This document shows positions 11,801-24,195 of a stretch of DNA of 64,000 nt, in pieces. The notes beneath the pieces were generated by a model that was given only the letters and a program-made list of their open reading frames with translations, did no database searches and was not told the origin of the DNA. Every line of letters starts with the position of its first letter. Positions within the stretch are counted from its first letter, which is position 1. A program made the translations under genes and the position numbers. Origin of the DNA: Agelaius tricolor (lineage: Eukaryota > Chordata > Aves > Passeriformes > Icteridae); NCBI GenBank assembly GCA_023055355.1, contig JALJCS010000029.1, positions 6,945,001-7,009,000 of the forward strand, written 5' to 3'.

Positions 11801-14800
11801 AGCCACCAGTGCTTTTAAAAGTGGAGAATAAACCAAATTTCAAACAGAACCAGGGCTGGGCTAGGGGCAGTTCCAAGGCAGTGGCAGCAGGAGCCCATCC
11901 ATGCCATGGGTGCTGTGCATCATTCAATCAAGGCAAAGATGGCCCAATAAACAGCAAAAATATTGCTCCAGACCCTGCAAAAGCAGCCCAAGGAGCTGAT
12001 CAACTCCCAGGCTGCTGTAAAGATCCTTTTAAAGCTGCCATGAATGAATTGCCCACTCATGGAAATCTGTTCATCTGCAGCCCCTGCTGAGCAGAACCCA
12101 TAGCCCAGGAGGCAACTGCACCCTGTTCATGTCCCAGTATTTGCCCCTGTTTCATCTCTCCTCCCTGTAAGCTCCTCACACTGAAGCTGGGTGGTTTTGT
12201 CTCCTCAGGAAGCCTCAGCAGTGAAGATGGTAGCCAAAGGATCCTCAGGAAAAACAGGTTTGGAAACGCCTCACTTGGTAACTGAGCCTCCTTTGCTAGC
12301 AGGATCATCCCTGTGAGGTACCCAAAGAGCCAGAGCACTCCTGTCCCATGCTCAGTGGTCCCTGCTGGGTCCCTTCCACTCCAGCTGAGCATCACCACCC
12401 TGCCTGGCTTATCTGGCTCTTATCTGGGGCAGCACTGGTGGCAATCTCTGCTCTCTGTGTGTGCCTCTCCTCAGCTCTGAACCTTTCCTTCCCCTTTTTT
12501 TTTTTTTTTTTCCAGCAGAGAAGAGGAGATCTCACCCTTATACAGAGAAACAGCTTAGACAGGTATGCAGAACACCCTGAACCCCTCTGTGCCAGGCTCC
12601 TGGGGCAGAATTCCTGTTCTATCACCCAGGGAGAACAGGACACTTCATGTCTGCCTCCCTCCCCTTCCCTCCTCCTCCTGTTGCTGTTTCAGAGCAAGCA
12701 GAGCGCTGGGCAAAGCCCCAGAGGCTTGGAGGACCTCGACATCCTGGTGGAGGTGCTTCAGGAGGATCTGAACCAGAGCCAGCTCGGGGAGGAGCCCCAG
12801 CGCCCCGTGCCAGACGGGCTCTGGCAGGGATTCAGCCGGGAGCTGCAGAGCTGCCGCTGGCAGAGCAGGGAGGCACACGGGGGCCTGCAGGGACCAGCAG
12901 AGCTTCACCCCCGCTCCTCCGGGAGAGGTTTCCACCCCATGCTGAGGGGACAGGCGGAGCCTGCCCTCCATGGTCAGCGGGAAAGCACCCAGAGGTCCGG
13001 CTCGCCTGGGGTCTTCTCCAGGACAGGCGGGAATGGGGGCGGCTGGTGGGTGCAGGATGGTGCCCTGAGCTGCCAGGAGGGTTTCACGAGGGATTCTGCA
13101 CCCCGGGAATGTCTCCTGAGGAATTCTGCACCCCGGGAATGTCTCCTGAGGAACTCTGCACCCCAGGAATGTCTCCTGAGGAACTCTGCACCCCAGGAAT
13201 GTCTCCTGAGGAATTCTCCATCCCAGGAAGGTTTCTTGAGGGATTCTCCATCCCAGGAATGTCTCCTGAGGAATTCTCCATCCCAGGAATGTTTCCTGAG
13301 GAATTCTGCACCCCAGGGATGTTTCCTGAAGAGCTCTCCATCCCAGGAATGTCTCCTGAGGAATTCTCCATCTCAGGAAGGTTTCTTGAGGAATTCTCCA
13401 TCCCAGGAAGGTTTCTTGAGGGATTCTCCATCCCAGGAATGTCTCCTGAGGAACTCTGCATCCCGGGAAGGTTTCTCAAGGGATCATCCACCTCAGAAAG
13501 GTTTCCTGAGGAATTCTCCATCCCAGGAATGTTTCCTGAAGAGCTCTCCATCCCAGGAATGTCTCCTGAGGAATTCTCCATCCCAGGAAGGTTTCTTGAG
13601 GGATTCTCCATCCCAGGAATGTCTCCTGAGGAATTCTCCATCGCAGGAAGGTTTCCCAAGGAATTCTCCATCCCAGGAAGCTTTCTTGAGGAATTCTCCA
13701 TCCCACAAGGGTTTCCCAAGGAATTTTTCACCCCAGGAATGTCTCCTGAGGAACTCTGCACCCCAGGAATGTCTCCTGAGGAACTCTGCACCCCAGGACA
13801 CGCCTGCAGTCCCCAGCTTGGCAGAGATGCTGCTGGAGGCTCCCAGGGGCTCTCCAGATGTGGAGGGACATTTGAGGCCGACCTCAAATTCCTTCACCAG
13901 GCAGGACCTCTCTGCCCTCTCCTTCTTCCAGTTCCAGCTGCACAGGGAGGAAAATTTGCTGAGGAACATCCCAGAGGAAGAGCTGCTGGCTCCTGATGAA
14001 AATGGCAACAGGTTTTACCCCTCCCTCTCTGTCCCATTTTTTGCAGACAAAATCAGCAACTGCACTTTTACTGTAGAGAGCAATAAACCCTTAAACATCC
14101 CAAAATTTCAGCATTTTTCCAGCATTAGTATTTTATGCTTTAAAATGCACTCTCCTTGTTCCTTTGGGGTGTTTTTTACCCTTCCCTTTGGGGGCTTTCA
14201 ACCATTTCTTTGGGGGGTTTTAACTATTTCTTTGAGGTGTTTTTACACCTCATTTGGGGTGTTTTCACCACTCCTTTGGGGTGTTTCAACCATTTCTTTG
14301 GGGGGTTTCTACCCCTCCTTTTGGGGGGTTTTTACCCCCCCTTTTGGGGTGTTTTGACCCATCCTTTGGGGTGTTTCAACCATTTCTTTGGGGGTTTCTA
14401 CCCCTCCCTTTGGGGGGTTTTAACCCCTCCTTTCCCTTCTGCTTGTTCCCAACTGAGTTCTCTTCCAGGCTGCTGCACAAGGCTGTTGCCCAGGGGAGGA
14501 GGGCTCTGACTTTTGCCCTGGCCCGAAGATTTGCATCCCTCAACAAGATTGATGAGAAGGATGCAGAGAAAAGGGTAGGAGGGGCTCATTTGCCACGAAA
14601 AAAAAGTCATTTTTTATCCCCTGAAAGCCTCTGTCAAACCCCAGCCAAGCACCAAACATTGTTCTGCTGTCCTGGAAAAGAAGGGAAAATGGGTATGGGG
14701 AGGGAGTGATGGAGCACAAGTGGGAACAGAACCCCAAAATCCCAACTCCTCACTTTATTATCTAAAAAATGTTGTTGTTTTTAAGCTTTTTTTTGCCTTC

Positions 14801-17208
14801 CACTGCAACTCTGTGCCCTTCTTCCCTTCTCAGACTGCTTTACATCTTGCTGCAGAAAAGAACCAGCACCTGATGGTGAGCGACCTCATCTCCCTGGGGG
14901 CCAACGTCAACGAGCAGGACAGCTCTGGGAAAACTCCCCTGCACCTGTGTGCAGAGAATGGCTACCTGAGGGTTCTGCAGGTAAACTGGGGGCTCTGCTG
15001 GGGCCAAGGTGGACTAAAAGCAGCTCATGGACCTCCTGGTGTTGGAAATAACCAAGGGTGTTCCATGCAGCTCTGCTCTGATGTGGCTACAGAGGGATTT
15101 GGTGTGGGGGCGTTCACAGGGGTCCCAGGATGAGGGAAGAGATGAGAATGTTGATTCCGTGTTTCAGAAGGCTTGATTTATTATTTTATGATGTATATTA
15201 TATTAAAACTATGCTAAAAGGATAGAAAAAAGGATTTCATCAGAAGGGTAGCAAGAGTAGAAATAAAATAATAAATAGAAAATAATAAATAAATAATATT
15301 TAAATAATAAATAAAAATAATAAAGGAATATAAATTAATAAATAAAATAAATAGAAAATGGAAATAAATAGAAATAAAAGAAAAGAAATAGAAATAAAAA
15401 AATAAAGATAATAAATAAATATTTAAATAATAAATAAAAATAATAAAGGAATATAAATAAAGGAATAAAATAAATAGAAAATAGAAATAAGTAGAAATAA
15501 AAGAAATAGAAGAGGAATGATAACAAAGGCTTGTGACTGACAGACAGTCCGAGGCAGCTGGGCTGTGATTGGCCATTAATTAGAAACAACCACATGAGCC
15601 CAATCCCAGATGCACCTGTTGCATTCCACAGCAGCAGATACCATTGGTTGCATTTTGTTCCTGAGGCCTCTCAGCTTCTCAGGAGAAAAAAATCCTAAAG
15701 AAAGGATTTTTCAGAAAATATCATGGCTACAATTTGGGGCTGGAAAGGGTATTTTTATGAGGGATTTGGGGGAGGAAAGGGTATTTTTGGCACTGCCAAA
15801 AGTCAGGAATCACCTGGATATTCCTCATTTCAGGTCCTGAAAAGCTGCAAGAGCAATGGGGTGTGTGTGGAAGTGGATCTGCCTGACCACCACGGTGAGA
15901 GGCACAGCTCCAGCACGGGGCTTGGCTTAGATCCCAAATCCCTAAAATGCAGATTTGCCAGGGGTCAGGCACGGGGTTTGACTGTGCCATGGTGTCCCAC
16001 GCAGGTCTGACCCCCCTGCTCTGTGCTGCCCTTGCCCACACTGTGCTGGTGACAGAGCCCCAGAGCTCTGCCAGGGACAGCGGCGCCGGGAGGGTCCTGA
16101 GGCTCCGGAGAGCCCAGATCCTGGAGGGGATTCTCTGCCTGCTCCAGATGGGAGCAAAGCCCCAGCTGCAGGTGAGGATCAAGCCCAGCACATCTCCAGC
16201 CTGGCTTAAGTGTTCCTGTCCTTGTGCAACCACGGGATTTGCTGTCATCTGCAGGTTCTGCACTCGTGTCCAACCTCCACCCCCTGCCTGAAGCTCGAGG
16301 AGAACACAGAGCTCATGTGTTTGCTTCAGACTCATAAAGCCCAGGCACAGGATGTTCCTCAGGAGGTAACCATGGCTGCTTTACACAGGCAATGTCTAAT
16401 TCCAAGATTAATTTCCAGGATTAGGCAAATATTCAGTGCTTAAAAACAAACAAAAAAAATGTTACATGTCTCTTGTCTTTTACAAGGTCTTTGTTGCCTC
16501 GGTCAGATAAGAGTTCCCACCAGAGTGCATGTAATAAATGCAATAATATAACAAGATTTCCATTAGAAATACAGATTTAAAGCCCCATTTCAAGTCACTG
16601 AGGTTCTCCCAGAACCCAGCAGAGAGGAAAAAAAAAATAAAATCATTTCAGTGCAGTTCAGCTGGAAATGGACTGTTCTGGTCTCTTCACTGCCCAGAGC
16701 TGCAGCCTGCTGGACGCTCCCAGAGGAATCCCCGCTCCCCCAGCTGCAGATAACTCCCCTGGCCTTGGCTCCTTGTCATCCTCAGACCTCCTTGATGTCC
16801 TTCTCCAAGGTATTTTGTGGTAGGAGGTGGAGTTCAGGTAGTTGGGGGTTTGTGTGTCTCAGCAGCTGGGATGGAGTGGCTCAGTCCTGTCCCATCCCAC
16901 AGAATCATTTGGGGTGGATAAAAAAACCCCAAAATCATCGAGATCAAACCTCCACAGCATGGAGCTGCTGGAAACAGCGCTCAGCACCTCATCCCAGCCT
17001 TTGAATTCCCTCATTTTCCTTGCAAACCTCCTTCCTCCCCCAAAACCAGCCAGAAAAATGAGGGAATTTCTTCCTGCTTTGGCAGGAACAGCTGGGCTGG
17101 GACTGGGCTGAGATTTGCTGCTTTGTTGCCTTGCAGGGAAATGCTGAGAGCCCTCACCACCTGCACCTGCTGGGCCACCTGCTGCAGAGGACAGACACCA
17201 AAATATAG
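8831..17208 (+). CDS. IkappaB-zeta-like nuclear ankyrin protein with OCA-type motif
   Basis: Coding exons with agreeing phases: 8831-9089, 11588-11709, 12209-12257, 12516-12562, 12693-14011, 14469-14574, 14834-14980, 15834-15894, 16005-16171, 16255-16365 and 17137-17208, giving about 819 residues. Order: a proline-rich N-terminus; an OCA-type motif ([18 protein letters not shown], exon 2); a basic NLS-like stretch ([12 protein letters not shown]); a long exon with about 24 decapeptides; then ankyrin repeats. [19 protein letters not shown] resembles the start of the IkappaB-zeta ankyrin domain, and [18 protein letters not shown] and [18 protein letters not shown] are clear repeats. IkappaB-zeta is a nuclear cofactor of NF-kappaB p50 that switches secondary inflammatory genes, so a similar role is inferred. 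After the [11 protein letters not shown] repeat, the later ankyrins seen in mammals are not recognisable. The 3' end is uncertain: an open exon at 16662-16809 would enter the last exon in the wrong phase. It is probably a paralog rather than NFKBIZ itself. Confidence 0.82.
10035..10285. repeat. ~130 bp direct duplication in intron 1
   Basis: Two copies of the segment beginning 'gaggtacttgagaggttcag' and ending 'ggaatttaggggtttttc', starting near 10040 and 10170. The first half also duplicates 'cccatttctgaggtac' in diverged form. Confidence 0.8.
11588..11709 (+). other. OCA-motif exon
   Basis: Second coding exon of the IkappaB-like gene, from a 'ttttccag' acceptor to 'caag' plus gtgaga. It encodes [19 protein letters not shown] and continues with [15 protein letters not shown]. 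The GVRVK-P-V-ELL core is the signature shared by POU2AF1 (OBF1/BOB1), its relatives POU2AF2 and POU2AF3, and IkappaB-zeta, where the POU2AF version contacts Oct factors on octamer DNA. Confidence 0.85.
13073..13800 (+). repeat. Coding 30 bp minisatellite, ~24 decapeptide copies
   Basis: Units of the type 'ggaattctccatcccagg' plus 'aatgtctcctga' encode [20 protein letters not shown] and [10 protein letters not shown] variants in the frame that links correctly to both neighbouring exons. The 30 bp period has no stop in several frames, so two other + frames and at least three - frames are open across parts of it. The equivalent region in IkappaB-zeta is an activation domain of low complexity; no decapeptide array is known to me there. 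Confidence 0.9.
14155..14440. repeat. ~20-24 bp G/T-rich intronic minisatellite
   Basis: About a dozen copies of 'cctttggggtgtttt' followed by 'accatttc' or 'acccctcc', within the intron between the long repeat exon and the first ankyrin exon. Long open frames rich in F, G and W are by-products. Confidence 0.9.
15143..15731. mobile_element. LTR-like interspersed repeat, copy B
   Basis: Same family as 6645-7187. It begins 'tgagaatgttgattccgtg' and ends 'tttcagaaaatatcatgg', lying in the intron after the second ankyrin exon. An AAAT-rich expansion (about 15250-15510) replaces the AT-rich middle. No target duplication seen. Confidence 0.6.
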
Positions 17209-19130
17209 AATATTTTATATTATACCTTGAACTGACTGCTGGAAAGATCCCACCTGGACCTAGAATTAAAGAAGCTGATAAATGAGGGAAATCCTCAGTG
17301 CAGGTTGTGGCAGGAATTCAGTGTTAGGTGCTCCAGGAAGAATTGCATCTTCATTTTCTCACAGATTTGTGCTTCTCTGCTCAGGTCTGAAGCTCTGATG
17401 ATTTTTCATGCAGGTGTTTAGCCCAAGAAAAAAGATTTTGACTATCCAGGGTTTAATCTTGGGGTTTCAGCCTAAAACTGATCTATGCACTCCAACATTC
17501 AGATAGACTGAAAATCTCAGTGATTTTAAACATGAGCTCTGGGAATTCAGAGCCTCAATATTAAAAATATTTCATATTTTCTGCAGTCTGGCCCTGAATT
17601 TGGCCAAGGCTGGAGCGGTCACACTTTAAAGCAGTCTCAAGGTGAAGTCCTTCCAAAATCAAGCATCGTGCTGAGCATGTTTCTGCAACAAAAATCAAGC
17701 TTTTTATTGATGCAATCAGAATTTTGCACCCTTAGTGGATTGTAGGTGAAGTCTGGGACAAAGTGTTTCGAATCAGCTCCTTTCCAACTGATCTAACAGA
17801 GAATTTTACCTTTATAAAATTTAAATCTAGAACAGCTCTTGAAGGATCACTTCTTTAAACAAAGCTGGGAGCACAGCAAGGAGCTGAAATGATCCTGCAC
17901 TGCCAGAAAACCAAGTTATTCAGCAGAATTATTATAAACTAGATAAATTTTATTATTTATTACTTCTTCCCAGACTTATTCTCGTTTAATTTTAACTTCT
18001 GGTTGCGAGTTTGCTGGTTTCTATGAAACTTCCCTGTTTGCTACATAGGGAGCAATTCTACTTTTACAGAACCTAAAAGCAAAACCAAAAACTGATCCAG
18101 CAGCTCCTCACGTGTCTCCTGTGGAGGAAAATGGGAGATTTCCACGTGAAACCACTGCAGGATCCAGTGTTAAGTACTCAGCATCTTTGGGGAATGATTT
18201 TAATGAACCCTTTGCATTTGTTTCTTGTGGTAAAAAAAAAAAAAAGGTTATTTTTGTGTTATGGGGTTTCCTTAAGTGTTAAGCTCCAAGAGCTACATTG
18301 CACAAGGTGAATTAACTTGGAGAAGTGGCAGTGTTGAAGTGAATTCCAGTGGGATTTGGGTCATATCCTATGATTCTGATGCCCTGAACAGCTGAAGAAT
18401 TCTCTTTTGTGTTTCCTTTAGCTTGAGTGAGACGTAATAATTCATAATCTTTCAGTATTTCATTAAAAATTCTATATATTATATGTTATTCTCATGAGGA
18501 GCTGCATAACTCATCCACCTCCTTCCAAAGCTTTCCCTTGTGTTTTAATAATCTTAAATATTTTCTTTTTCCCTTTTTGTCCCAGGTTTTATGGATGTTT
18601 TTCCCCTCTGAATATTTCTCTCTGTCCCTCCACCACTGCCCATCCTTCCTTCTGTTTGCATTTTAACTCTCACTGAACTTTTTATTCATTTGAGGACAAT
18701 TTAGGAAGAACTTCTGGGTTAGCTCAGCTTCCATTTGTGGGATTGAAGGGTCAGACCCAGCTCTTTATTTTCATTATAAACCAACCCAGAAATCCCACAT
18801 CACAAGGGTGGAGCAGAGTGAGGAACAAAGAGAAGAGCAGCCATAAACATCTTCAGGGGAAAAACCTGAATTTTCTCACAGTTTTTCTTAAAAAAACCCA
18901 TAGAAAACTCTCATTTAATAATCCAACATTAATCTTGTAGTCATGGGAACCATTCAGGTGAAAGGACAGGAGTATTAAACTATTGTTATAGATATCATTT
19001 ATTCAATGTACTCAGAGATGAACTTGCTTCTACAGTATATTCTACCACAGTTATCCATTAATTGCATTGTTAATTGCTTTACATTGTTTCATGCTCCTTC
19101 CTGTCAATAAATACATTTATTTCATGCAGT
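17209..19130 (+). other. Probable 3' UTR of the IkappaB-like gene
   Basis: About 1.9 kb with almost no tandem repeats, unlike the flanking DNA, and without coding frames. It contains several ATTTA pentamers (for example near 17947, 19003 and 19114), the class of element that destabilises inflammatory mRNAs. The extent is inferred from the polyadenylation signal at 19106. Confidence 0.45.
19106..19111 (+). terminator. Candidate polyadenylation signal AATAAA
   Basis: AATAAA followed within about 25 bases by a T-rich stretch; the first convincing one downstream of the IkappaB-like stop codon. Confidence 0.45.
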
Positions 19131-19279
19131 AACTTGGTTTTTTTCTGTACTCTTCTATTCACACTAAGCTCCCAGCAGAAGGGACACCATGGAAAAGGCA
19201 AATTAAGCAGAGCTTGGAAGCTGAGAAGTGTGGGAAGGTTTTGTTGTTGGTTTGGTTTTTAGGGTGGCAGAAATCCTCC

Positions 19280-19425
19280 AGTGCCAGCAGTAACTCCAAT
19301 ATTTCCCAGTTCCAGTAACTCCAATATTTCCCAGTTCCAGTAACTCCAATATTTCCCAGTTCCAGTAACTCCAATATTTCCCAGTTCCAGTAACTCCAAT
19401 ATTTCCCAGTTCCAGTAACTCCTGT
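19280..19425. repeat. 25 bp minisatellite, 6 copies
   Basis: Six near-identical copies of 'cagttccagtaactccaat' plus 'atttcc'. On the minus strand it gives short open frames of the type YWNWEILELLELGN, which are not genes. Confidence 0.95.
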
Positions 19426-19429
19426 CACT

Positions 19430-20949
19430 CCAAGGGGAAACAGGACCCAAATTCCTGGCAGAAGGTTCTGGAAGGATCCCCACCCCTGGTACCTCACCCC
19501 CAGCACAAACCCAGCCCCTGGTTGGTTTTCAGCCTCACAAAAAGCGTCCTTGAGGCCCTGATTTGCTGCACAGTCTCAGTTACTGCTCCAAAGACTCTTC
19601 CCCAAGGCTGCTGGATTTTGCTCAAAGAAATTTTTGCGCCTCCCAGAGCCCAGAATCCTCAGCAGAGGAGCAGGGGGGATGCTGCCCACTAAAAGAGATC
19701 GTGGCAGGCAGAGAACAATGCCAGGGCTGTAAGCAAAGCACAGGGAGGAAAAGAAAATAAATTAAAAAAACAACCCTAATTCCCTGTGAAAAATGGGTAT
19801 TTCAGGATTGGCTTTTTGCAAATATTCAAATGAATATTATGTGTGTTGTGTTAGAAAGGTATGCTGTGCTCTATACTGTTAAATACAATTTTAGGTTATA
19901 ACAAAATGTTAAAATAGAAACTGTGCTGTGTAAGATACTATTTTAAAGAAAGGACTCTCACAGAGATAGCAGCCACAGGACACCTGAATCTTTCAGAGAA
20001 ATGGAATTTATTGCTCCCTTATCAGAAGAAATGAACTCCTGCCTGCCTTGCTCAGCCCTGCAGAGCTGTCAGGATTCAGAGGAAGAAGCTGACCCTGCCC
20101 AGACAGAATCCTGTGTTTGAATGGAATTTCTGCACCATGGATGATGTGTATGAATATGCAACAGGCTGTTGCTTTTAAGGGTTAATCCTCTGTTCATGTG
20201 GGTCCTTTTTCGGGCTTATTTTGCCCAGAAAAGTTACCCAGACTGTCCCTAACTCTTTGTTTTTATTGTCTCATATTGTCCTAATCCAAATTGTCCAAAT
20301 TATTATCACTCTAATTATATTGCTATTTTTATAACCATCTTATTACCATTAAACTTTTACAATTTTAAAAAGAAGTGATTGGCATTTTTCACAATATATA
20401 AATCTGTATAACCACTGCAGGGCCCAGTCTTTCTGCTCTTTCTCTGGAGGATCTGTAGGACTAAAAGGGTTTTTTTTAATTGCAGCTCTGCTGAGGCTGT
20501 GATGAAATCACTGAAACGATGAATTTTAATGAAGAACGGAGAGGCTCTAGGAACAGCAGGGAGCAGAAATGAATCCCCAGGGTTCCGAGGCTCCCGGTTT
20601 CTGTTCCACACCCAGGAGCGCCGCTGGAGCCGCCAGGGGCTGTGCCCTTTCCATGGAATCCTCGCTCACAGCCCGGGGCAGCTCCTGGGGAGATTTTATG
20701 GCTGATAAAGTTCTGCGGAACCCAGCAGGTCCCGGAGCTCGGGGTCGAGCCGGTGTTTGCTGAGTGCACGCAGGGAAAATCACCCTGGGGACCTGTCCTG
20801 GGACTGAGGCCGCTCCTCTCCTCTCCTCCCGTTCGTTCCCTCCAGTCTGCTCAAACCCAAAAACCTCAGCTGCATTCCCTCACTGAAAATACAAACTCTG
20901 GGGTTCAGCTCCCCACATCACCCCCTCCCTTAGAAACAGAGCTGCAGAG
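19430..20949. other. Intergenic, no gene seen
   Basis: Short open frames on both strands near 20470-20790 overlap each other and show no family signature. Nothing else recognised. Confidence 0.5.
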
Positions 20950-21615
20950 AGAAAATTTATATTTTATCATTAAATATAAATATAAATATAAATATATAGA
21001 TTTATAATTTATAAATATAAATATATAGATATATAAATATAAATATAAATATATATTTATAATTTATAAATATAAATATATATTTATAAATATAAATATA
21101 TAGATTTATAATTTATAAATATAAATGTAAATATATCGATAATAAATAACAATAAAGAATATAAAATCTATTTACAAAATACATAGATATATATTATATA
21201 TCATTGTATAATACTATATATGTTCTAATAATTTAGAACATATTTTAAAACATTTTGATGTTTTTATTAGAATCTATTTTAATATATATTAAAATAATAA
21301 ATATTTCAATATAATTTTATATTCTATCTTTTTGTTCTATTTTAATTTAATTATGTTAACATATGTTAAAATAGTATATAATAGATCCTAATATATTTTA
21401 TATCATACTTTATTTTTATATTCTATCTTATAATTATCTTAATATATGTAAATAATAAGTATTTTAAAATACTTTAATATTATATTTTATCTTTATACTA
21501 TACTCTATTTTATTATTTTAACATATATTAAAATAATAGAGAGTATATTTTAAAATATTACTTTAATATTCTATTTTATTTTTATATTCTATTTTATTTT
21601 CATATTTTAATCTAT
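20950..21615. repeat. AT-rich block (ATAAAT arrays)
   Basis: Almost pure A+T, starting with 'aaatataaatat' arrays and decaying into irregular TATA/TTTA sequence. No coding potential. Confidence 0.9.
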
Positions 21616-22465
21616 CCATCTATTAAACATTCCCATTGCAAAAACACAACTACAAAGCCTAAGTTTAAATAAACCCTTCCAGTCACTGCCTTGTCCGTGG
21701 CATTTGGAGAAATTCTGAGCTCTCTTAGGCCTCCATCCTCATTTGTTTAAATTTAATTTGTGACTCAGCTGCTTTTCAGGATTATCTCAAAATAACCAAA
21801 CTTCGGGGCTGTTTTTTTGGTTTTGTGACACAGGAATCCAGCCAGGTGCTTTGGCTTTGTCCCAGAGCCGGTGCCCAGCCTTTCCCCAGAAATGATAAAA
21901 GATTATTTCAGCCTTTACACAGCTCCTCCTCACGGGACTGTAAACCCAGGGCTGTGTAAATAAAAACCTCCTGCAGCAGAGCCAAATCCTGCTCTGAGTG
22001 AAACCCGGAGAGGAAAGTTTCTGTGGGGAAAAATAAGAGCTTGTGGGCTGTTCTTTCAGCCCATTTGATGGGGTAAAATTCAATTTAATTCAAATGTAGG
22101 CTCATCAAATATTTGCACTCAGCATATTCCACTTGTGGCTCCTTTTGCTGAGAAAGTTCTCTGAAATTTTACCATAAGAAAAAAGAAATAAGACAAAAAA
22201 TTGGCTTATCTGACTTGCTAGCCATGGGTTTCACTGACAAATCAGTGCCTGCTTGTTCACCTGCTGTGGAATTAAAATAAATCATTTCAAAGCCTGATGG
22301 GCAGGGGGGAAATAGATAAAAATAGCTAAAATTAGCTAAAAATTGCTTTAAAACAGCTAAAAATAGCTTAAAAGCAACTAAAAATAAAAAATAAAATAAG
22401 AACTAAATAAAAATCGAAACCATGTAAAAATAACAGGAATCTTGTGTAATATAGACTGAAAACAC

Positions 22466-22705
22466 CAGTGATTAATCCAGCACAGGGGAAAAACAGCAGA
22501 ATTCCAACCCAAAATAATTAAATGAGTTTAAAACCTCTCTGTGCGTGCACCAGGGATGATCTCACAAGTTCCAGAGCTGCTTTTGCTTTGCTCTTTTCAG
22601 GAGCTGCTGTGACATTTCTGTGCTCCATAATTCAGAATTGTTTAATCCTGTGCTCAATAATTCAGAATTTTTTAATTCTGTGCTCAACAATGCAGTGAAT
22701 TCAGG
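22466..22705. repeat. Left arm of a large inverted repeat
   Basis: The arm runs from 'cagtgattaatccagcac' to 'tgcagtgaattcagg'. Its reverse complement, with modest divergence, is at 24396-24609. This arm has one extra ~26 bp 'aattcagaatt' unit. Confidence 0.85.
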
Positions 22706-22709
22706 TGCT

Positions 22710-23020
22710 ATTGAGCCATTTCCCCAATCCCTTTGAAAACCCAACAGAAATCCGAATTTTTCAGCCTTCCCTTGTTTTTTCCTGCCCCTTTCCCAGGCTG
22801 AATAGAGGAGGTTGGGGATGAATAAATCAGCCAAGGCCGAGGTGACTCAGGCAATGATTCCTGGGGCTGATTCATTTGATGGGGCTGGTAAATGTCTGTC
22901 CTGGCCAGGAAAACGCCAGCCTGGCACCCAGGGAGCACTTCTGGGGAAAAGGGAAATCCTGAGTGTGCTCAGCACAGCCAGGAACCACAGGGCTGGGAAT
23001 CCCATTTAGCACAAGGCACT
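22710..23020. other. Loop sequence of the inverted repeat, no gene seen
   Basis: Unique-looking sequence with short open frames but no recognisable product. Confidence 0.5.
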
Positions 23021-23024
23021 TTAT

Positions 23025-23520
23025 TTTTTTTTTTTTTTTTTAATATATATCTGTATTTATATTTTTTAAAATATATATATTTTTTATGTATTATAAATTA
23101 TATATAAATAAAAAATATATATTTATATATTTTATAAATATATAATATATTATATACAAATATATATAATATATAATATATAATATATAATATATATATT
23201 ATATATTATATATTATATATAATATATAGGTGATTAAATATGTAATATATTTCATATATTACAAATATATAATATAAATATAATATATATAATATACAAA
23301 TATATAATATATTATAATATCTATTACATATTGTACATTTTTACATATAAAATTATAATACCCATTATATTAGATATAATTCTAATAAAGTATACACATA
23401 TATTATTTGTATTTTAATATATATATTTATTTCATTTATAAATATACTTTATATATTTTATATATATTTATATACACTAATATGTCTCTATATATTTTTT
23501 AATTTTTTTTATTTTTATTT
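23025..23520. repeat. AT-rich block (TATA arrays)
   Basis: Starts with a T run, then TATATA-type dinucleotide and 'atataatat' palindromic arrays, nearly free of G and C. It lies inside the loop of the inverted repeat. Confidence 0.9.
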
Positions 23521-23756
23521 ATTCATTTGTTTGGGCCACACAGCTGAGATTTGTGTGGCCAGCAGCAGATAAATGACTCTGAAATCCTTCCCAGGTGAAG
23601 GAAAGGTGCCCATTGCCCCTGGGACTCTCTGCCCGTGGATCTCAATCCCTCAGGGAAGATCTGGGGGTTTTCCCACTTTGCATTCCCAAAAGTTGAGCTC
23701 TGGCAGACTCAGGGCTGGGAGGTTTGCCCAACCTCACCTTGACTGGATTAAAGATC

Positions 23757-24107
23757 TAACTCACTAACTCACTAACTAACTCACTAACTAACTAACTAAC
23801 TAACTACCTAAATAAACACAATAATAAAAGTAATAAAAGTAATTTTAAAATAAAAAGAAAATAAATAATAAAAATAAAATAAAATAAATTAAAATTAAAT
23901 TTTAAAATAAAATAAAACAATAAAGGTAATTTTAAGATGAAAATAAAATGCATAAAAATAAAATAAATTAAAATTAAATTAAATTTAAAAATAAAATAAA
24001 ATAATTAAGATGAAAATAAAATAAATAATAAAAATAAAAGTATAGAATAGATAATAGAAATAAAAGAATAGAATAGAATAAAATAATAGAAATATATTTA
24101 AAATAAA

Positions 24108-24194
<87 letters not shown>

Positions 24195-24195
24195 T
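23757..24195. repeat. ACTA, AAAT and ATT microsatellites in series
   Basis: An 'actaactaacta' tract at 23757-23812 grades into an AAAAT/AAAATA field and ends in a pure (ATT)n run of about 85 bases at 24108-24195. Confidence 0.95.

Noticed and set aside
13084..13887. 267-codon minus-strand frame and a 449-codon alternative + frame across the decapeptide array
   Set aside because: Only the frame starting at 12693 in phase 0 joins both neighbouring exons in phase and runs into the ankyrin domain.
15250..15510. Regular AAATA spacing that could suggest a CRISPR-like or origin-like array
   Set aside because: Eukaryotic AT microsatellite inside an LTR-like repeat; no spacer diversity and no associated genes.
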